From Molossus alvarezi (Eukaryota > Chordata > Mammalia > Chiroptera > Molossidae), in assembly GCA_037176705.1 (NCBI GenBank), contig CM073885.1, forward strand, positions 166,336,290 through 166,400,289: a stretch of 64,000 nt of DNA. The letters are read 5' to 3'. The notes beneath the pieces were generated by a model. That model saw nothing but the letters and a program-made list of their open reading frames with translations. It did not search any database and was not told the DNA's origin. Positions within the stretch are counted from its first letter, which is position 1. Every line of letters begins with the position of its first letter. This document shows, in pieces, positions 59,028-64,000 of this stretch. The translations under genes and the position numbers were made by a program.

Positions 59028-59651
59028 AGTTGGGAGGCCATTTCAGCCAGAGTTCCCCTGTGTGCTTCACCTTGGAAGTAGGGAGCGAGAGCTCCCCCTA
59101 CAGGCCCTCCCAGTTTATTTGAATTGAGGGTTTTGTTCACTGATTTGTTTTCACTATTCATTATAAGGGTTCTCTGCCCATCCCCTCAGCAGCACCCTGG
59201 CTGTTTTTACTGAGTTGAATCATTCGTTCATGAGTGAAGCCTTCCTCGTGTATAAATTACTTAGTGCAGATGAATTATCACATCCCTTCCTGACATCAGG
59301 CTTGGGTGAGGGGGCTGAGACAGAGCAATCAGAGATGGCAAATTTACTTCTCCACAACTTGCATTAGAATCAGGCTTTGGTGTTACAGAAATTCCTACTT
59401 TGGGGAAAAGCCCATCAGATTCTTTGTCATAAACAGAAGGTCACTTCATGTGGGAAAATAATCTTTTTTTCCCCTTTCTCATAGATCATGTTAAAAAAAC
59501 ATTTTTTTTTGAAAAATTAGAAAATGTGCACATGGGCTTTTTGTTCAAACAGCTCGATAATGCTGAATTATACTTTCCTGGCAATGTTCTCCTTAGGTCA
59601 AATCAAAACAGTGGTTTAGCAGATGTTTATCCTCAACATAATATTTTTTTC

Positions 59652-59845
59652 TAAGACAGTGGTCCAGGTTAGTAACATCAGTGTCACCTGGGAATATGCT
59701 GTAAGTACAAATTCTCCAAGTCCAACCCCAGATCTGCGGCATCGGAACCCAGGGGGGTGGGGTGGGGGGCAGCGCTCTATGTTTTAGCAAAATCCTCAGG
59801 GAATTTTAACAGACACTAACATATAGAACCACTGCTCTAGGGAAA
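59652..59845 (+). mobile_element. MER5A-like hAT-Charlie element
   Basis: The left end 'cagtggtccagg' mirrors the right end 'agaaccactg'. The interior 'catcagtgtcacctgggaat', 'tacaaattctccaagtccaa' and 'ctatgttttagcaaaatcct' is MER5A-like. Confidence 0.7.
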
Positions 59846-60604
59846 TACCCGCCCTGTGTTCTTTCTGGTCTAGGCCATCTTTATTAGTAGCTTTTATCCC
59901 TCTTTGAAATTCAACCTTAGCTTCGCTGCTGTGAACAAATTTCCAAATTTTAAAGTATTTCTTTCTCACTTCATGTGTTTGAGATAGACCCCTACAAGTT
60001 TTATAAATGGTTTATTCCCCTAATAAATTGGTTTACATTAATAATGGGGTGGGGGGAGAAGTTGAGATTTTTCTGCCAAATAATTACTTTTCAAATCTCA
60101 GCCACTTACTATACAAATTTCCGATATCATTTAAAGACACCCAGCTTACTGAATTTCCTTGTCCAAAATTGCCTAGTATACAGACAATAGAAGTTCTTCA
60201 GACTGTGAACAGCTGTTTAGGTGGCAGGTCACTGTAAGCATACCCATGGAGCAATCAGGAATCAGGCTGGGAAGTTAAATTTACATTGAGGATCTACCTC
60301 CAAACACAAGTAGCATACTGAGTTAAAATACAGTGAGGTTCAGGGAGGAATTAATAATTCATCTAAAAAACTCCCTCACTTATGGTTGAAGAAAGAGGTT
60401 CATCATAGTCATTCAGTCAACTTTTACTGATGGGCCAAATATAAATAAATCCCTGCTTTGGAGGAGTTCGGGGTCTGGTAGGAAAGCCCAGAATGCTTAG
60501 GGGATGTGCCCAAACCTACACAGTCAAGAGCCTTTGTCTGAGACTCGTACCGTAAATACTCAACATGTTGTTTGGCTCTTCTAGGGAGGAAATATTGACC
60601 ACAG

Positions 60605-60765
60605 CAAAGAGCCCAGTGTGGAGTCCTGGGTTTAGATTCTGTCCCTGGCCCTGACTAGCTAGTTGCATGATTTTAAACACATTGCTTATTTTTAGATCCT
60701 CAGTTTCCTCATTTTTAAGACAGGAAAAATAGTATTTATCTCTAGATACTCTAAAGATAACATGA
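60605..60765 (+). repeat. MIR SINE, sense
   Basis: 'gtggagtcctgggtttagat', 'ctagctagttgcatgatttt', 'tcctcagtttcctcattttt'. Confidence 0.7.
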
Positions 60766-60839
60766 CCCAATGCTTCATTTATTCAAGAAACTTATTGAAT
60801 GCTCACTATGTACTAGGGATAAAACCAAGATAAAATCTC

Positions 60840-61628
60840 ATCTGCACAGATGTTACCACCACCCAATCAGTTGCTCAAGCCCAAAGCATCCTGCTTCCCT
60901 CTCCTCATTCAGGTTATCTGTACCCATGCACCTTTGTCCCTCTCCTCTGTGCCGTGCTAGTCTGGTGTCACCTGGGCTGGGAGTGCCAGAATAACCTTCT
61001 CACCTGGCTCTTCTTTTCCCACTGTTGCTTCTCCCGATCTCTCTCCTTTCAACAACCAGAGTGATTTTCTTAATAAATTAGATCCTGCCTCCATCCTACC
61101 TAAAAACCTATTGGGGATTTCCACTGCCCCAGTAATTAATTAGATAAATTAGAACTCCTTCCCGTGGTTTAAAAGGCTGTGCATGAATTCGTTTCCATTG
61201 GCCTGACTTGCCAGTGTCATTGCCAGCCAGGCCCCAGCACCACCCTCCCCACCTTGAGGCCGCGGACCCTGCGATCCCTTCATGGCCACCATGCGCCTCC
61301 TGCCTTGTCAGGCTCAGAATCTCCTCTGACCCGTGAATGGCTGACTCACTCTAACTTGCTCTTTGCAGCTGGGTGTCATCTCTTTGGACATTTCTTCCCG
61401 ATCACTGTCTCTCCGGTCGGCCTGTTTTTTCTCCAGAGAAGTGTAACAAAACAATGTGTAAATTGTGTCATGTGTGTGCTTGCCTATGTCCCCTGTCTTT
61501 GTTGCAAGAGGGATGTAAGCGCCAGGAGGCCAGCGTTTTCACTGGTCTTGTTTTTCACAGTCCTCCCAAGGGCGTGGCCCGCCGCCTTTCTCACCGCAGG
61601 GAATCCGTAACTGTTGAATGAATGAAGA
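60840..61628 (+). repeat. L2, sense, 3' portion including the terminal repeat
   Basis: A long sense L2: 'ttaccaccacccaatcagtt', 'ccagagtgattttcttaata', 'agaactccttcccgtggttt', 'gaccctgcgatcccttcatg', 'tgtaagcgccaggaggccag', ending in 'tgttgaatgaatgaa' at 61612-61626. It keeps the 3' end but its ORF2 is broken; the 143-codon frame at 61179-61610 is a by-product. Confidence 0.75.
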
Positions 61629-61861
61629 CGGTCTCTGTTCTCCGGAAGTAAAAAGGGTAGTGAGGGAGGAAAGTCCAGCGGCAATTATGATGCAGTGTGA
61701 CAGGTGCTGTGACGGAAGAGGGGTCCAGCCCCTCAGAGCCTCTGGAAGGAGTATTACCAGATCCGTGAGAATAAGAGAAAATGATGTCTAGGATCCCTAA
61801 TAAGGAACTATATTGAAGGTTACAGAATTAGCATTTAATTTCCTGCAGTTTTTACATCGGA

Positions 61862-62110
61862 GCAGTGTTTCTCAACCTTTTTTCATGATCACTCCCTTAA
61901 GGGCGGGCGGGGGGGCTTTCTAGGTAATTTTTCCCTGATCACCATCCCCTCTTCCCAATGAATTGTACACCACAACTATACTGTGTCTGTTTATGTGATC
62001 TATGTATATCTGTGCTTTACACGTGGAGAGTAAGGTTTTCTTTTACCCATAAAAGCAAGTTTTTGCTCCTTTGGGGGTGAAATTGCCCCCACTAAGAATG
62101 CATGTATTGA
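61862..62110 (+). mobile_element. Possible hAT-like fragment
   Basis: The left edge 'gcagtgtttctcaacctttt' resembles a hAT terminus, but no matching right end or 8-bp duplication was found. Confidence 0.3.
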
Positions 62111-64000
62111 AGCGTTTAATATAGATCCTAGGACGAAATTTTGAAGAAAGTGCCGTGGATACGTGTTTGTACTACTTGTTCTTTAAATGTCAGAGGTACT
62201 GTATATTGTTTTTGTTTTGTTTTTAAAGATGTCCCCCCATAGGGGGAAAAGGACATGAAATTGTTTTTGTTTTTAATATGATATACATGCTCACTGAAGT
62301 GAAAAGTCACCAGCAAAATTACAACAGAGTTCACATAATATGTGGATATTGCATTTTTAGGGGGAAAAAAAAATGTGACAGGCAAAGGCACAGTAATCTT
62401 TGCAGATTTGGGAAAGGAACCCACAAAGGCTGATTGATTCTAAGAGGGCTTGGGGACACAGTGGGATGATGACTTAATAAGGAGGTGTTTCCTAAGAGAC
62501 GATAACTAACTTATTAGGTAAATACATGCTGATAAAATTACCTGGAAGAATTCAGGAAGGAGAGTTGTGTTTAAGGATCATGGAGATGAGAAAACGTTTT
62601 CAGAGAGAGCATGGTCATCTGGCGTACACCCTGCTGTCGCTGTTGCTGGAGGTGAATTCTGTTTGGAACACGTTCATGAACACAGGTAAATACCAAATGG
62701 CTCTTCCTTGGAAGGTAAAGAGAGTTATAGAATTGGTGTGGGGGATGCTGGTTGAAGGGGTTTTTATTCGTGGAAGTCAGCCCAAGGGCAAGTCCTGTAT
62801 CACTCAGCACTTTCCACTTGCTTATCTTTCAGGAATTTTAAGAAGGTCAAGCACTGAGGTTGGTTAAATGATTAACTCTGTAGGCCCCATTTTTGTTCTG
62901 GCTTATTTTGCAACGGCAAATGGATTCTGTTTCACTATTATAATAAGAAAAGCATAACCATCTCCCAAAGTGGTGGGTTTCTCATTCTGTATTTTTTTTA
63001 ACAGCATTTCTGTTCATTAACCAAGTAGAATTGGGCTTTACTGATGAGCAGTGAAATGAGGCATGACTGGGCTTGATGGTCCATGAAGGATGCTCAGGGA
63101 GGGTGACACTTAGTCCCTTTAAAGCTGATGTTCCTATTTATACCAAGGGGAGTTTTTGCAGTGACCCAAGAAACAAGATATTTCCCTGGTTTTACAGACC
63201 TTTACATCCTTTACTTTCATTCTGTTTCCCACTTCACCAGCCTCCTTGTCACCAAGTATTCTTCCTCATCTTTTTAATGTAGTCTTCACTTTCTTGACAG
63301 ATTAATGTAAATCATCACTTTCACAGTGCGCCTCCCTTAGAAACCTCCTGTGAATCTGTGCTGCCTGCAGATGGCTAGAACTTCTTTACTGACTGGCTGC
63401 CCACATCTCTCTCCAACCGTCTTTGTCACTGTTCTCTCCAAACACAGCTCCAAGGTCTGATCTGTTTCTTTTCCTCTAATGCCCGTTCCCTTCCGCTGCC
63501 TCTCACCCTCCCCTGCTGCCCACACACTGCCCCTGTCCTTCCTGTGCTGTGGGGCCTTTGCCGCTACCTTCTATTACTAGCATCCTAGACGTGCAGGTCG
63601 TGGCCGAAACACGTATGCGTCCTTTCCGTACTAACTTAAAAACCAAGTGAACACCCCTGACTCTGAGTACAGCAATGCTTGCATATCGTATCGGTTAATC
63701 TTGTGACTTCATTTAGCACGTCTTTTTACCCAACCAGTGTCCGACCCTGGAGACGGCTTGCTACTGTGTGCTCGGACACACTACATGCATGTAATAATGG
63801 CTGCACCAAGTAAATGGCTATTCCATGACTTGCTTTTGTTATCTGAGCACTTACCCGACAAATGAGAGATGCTATTGGATGACAGTTGTTTGGATGAGCA
63901 TATAGACACGGCGTTTGTCTCTTAGGAAAATGTTCACCTTGCTTTCTGGTTCATAGATGGTTACCATGATGATCCACCTCTAAAAATATTTTTTTAATTT

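Larger units (their letters stand above)
22595..64000 (+). other. CACNB2: Large CACNB2 intron downstream of the common exon (runs past window end)
   Basis: I searched by eye for the next exon (SH3 start) and for other first exons and found none, so the intron appears to exceed 41 kb. Repeats are listed separately. Stretches over 300 bp where I see nothing assignable: 22595-23825, 24165-25130, 25280-25800, 26480-27080, 28460-29220, 29480-30770 (except the CTG run), 31860-33030, 33760-35180 (poly-T at about 33943-33966; TG run), 35330-36865 (weak MIR-like trace near 35350-35550), 37370-38790 (C-rich run near 38158-38179), 42425-43400, 44090-44580, 44680-45080, 45700-45990, 46100-46930, 48010-49175, 49450-49780, 51265-52100, 53171-53460, 55945-57385, 57670-58265, 58625-59000, 59028-59650, 59850-60410 and 62110-64000 (a faint L2-like trace near 63220-63600). 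L2-like 3' scraps also occur at 48655-48720, 60420-60490 and 60770-60840. Confidence 0.75.

Noticed and set aside
62526..62867. 113-codon open frame (+), followed internally by a gtaaat donor-like site, considered as the next CACNB2 exon
   Set aside because: The translation does not contain the expected SH3-start sequence (TKPVAFAVRTN...NNDWWIGRLVKEG) in any frame, and it has no acceptor consistent with the phase-0 donor at 22594.

Overview
This is a stretch of a bat genome lying inside one large protein-coding gene, CACNB2, which encodes the voltage-gated calcium channel beta-2 subunit. The host is read from the repeats. About 28 tRNA-derived SINEs of the Ves type are scattered on both strands, many with target-site duplications, and Ves SINEs are a hallmark of yangochiropteran bats. 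I cannot name the species. A bat-type non-autonomous hAT element, mammal-wide L2 and MIR copies, and several ages of L1 fit the same placement.

The only coding sequence I can support is two short exons on the + strand. At 21585-21653 is the alternative first exon of the beta-2e isoform (23 codons, starting at the first in-frame ATG after a stop). At 22475-22594 is the constitutive 40-codon exon joined to it, which opens the region conserved among beta subunits. Both are phase 0 with canonical GT/AG sites, and an 821-bp intron separates them. A small CpG-rich segment just upstream is the probable beta-2e promoter and leader. The next expected exon, at the start of the SH3 domain, was not seen in the remaining 41 kb, so that intron probably runs past the window end.

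Layout: 1-21,000 is intron of the longer isoforms, rich in MIR, L2, L1, Ves, a Tigger/MER2-like element and an LTR. From 20,200 to 23,800 is a repeat-poor block holding the promoter and both exons. From 23,800 to 64,000 is a long repeat-filled intron. It carries a degenerate 3-kb antisense L1 (38.8-41.9 kb), a 3-SINE cluster (43.4-44.1 kb), a hAT MITE (36.9-37.4 kb), a CTG trinucleotide run (30.3 kb), LTRs (45-47.4, 49.8-50.6, 55.0-55.5 and 58.3-58.6 kb) and L2 copies on both strands. No bacterial-style operons, CRISPR arrays, tRNA or rRNA genes, or second gene are visible. I found no new defence or mobile 'system'. The best leads are a possible tRNA-only short SINE subfamily, a conserved 3' hairpin in one Ves subfamily, insertion-site reuse, and the cis-elements of the beta-2e promoter.
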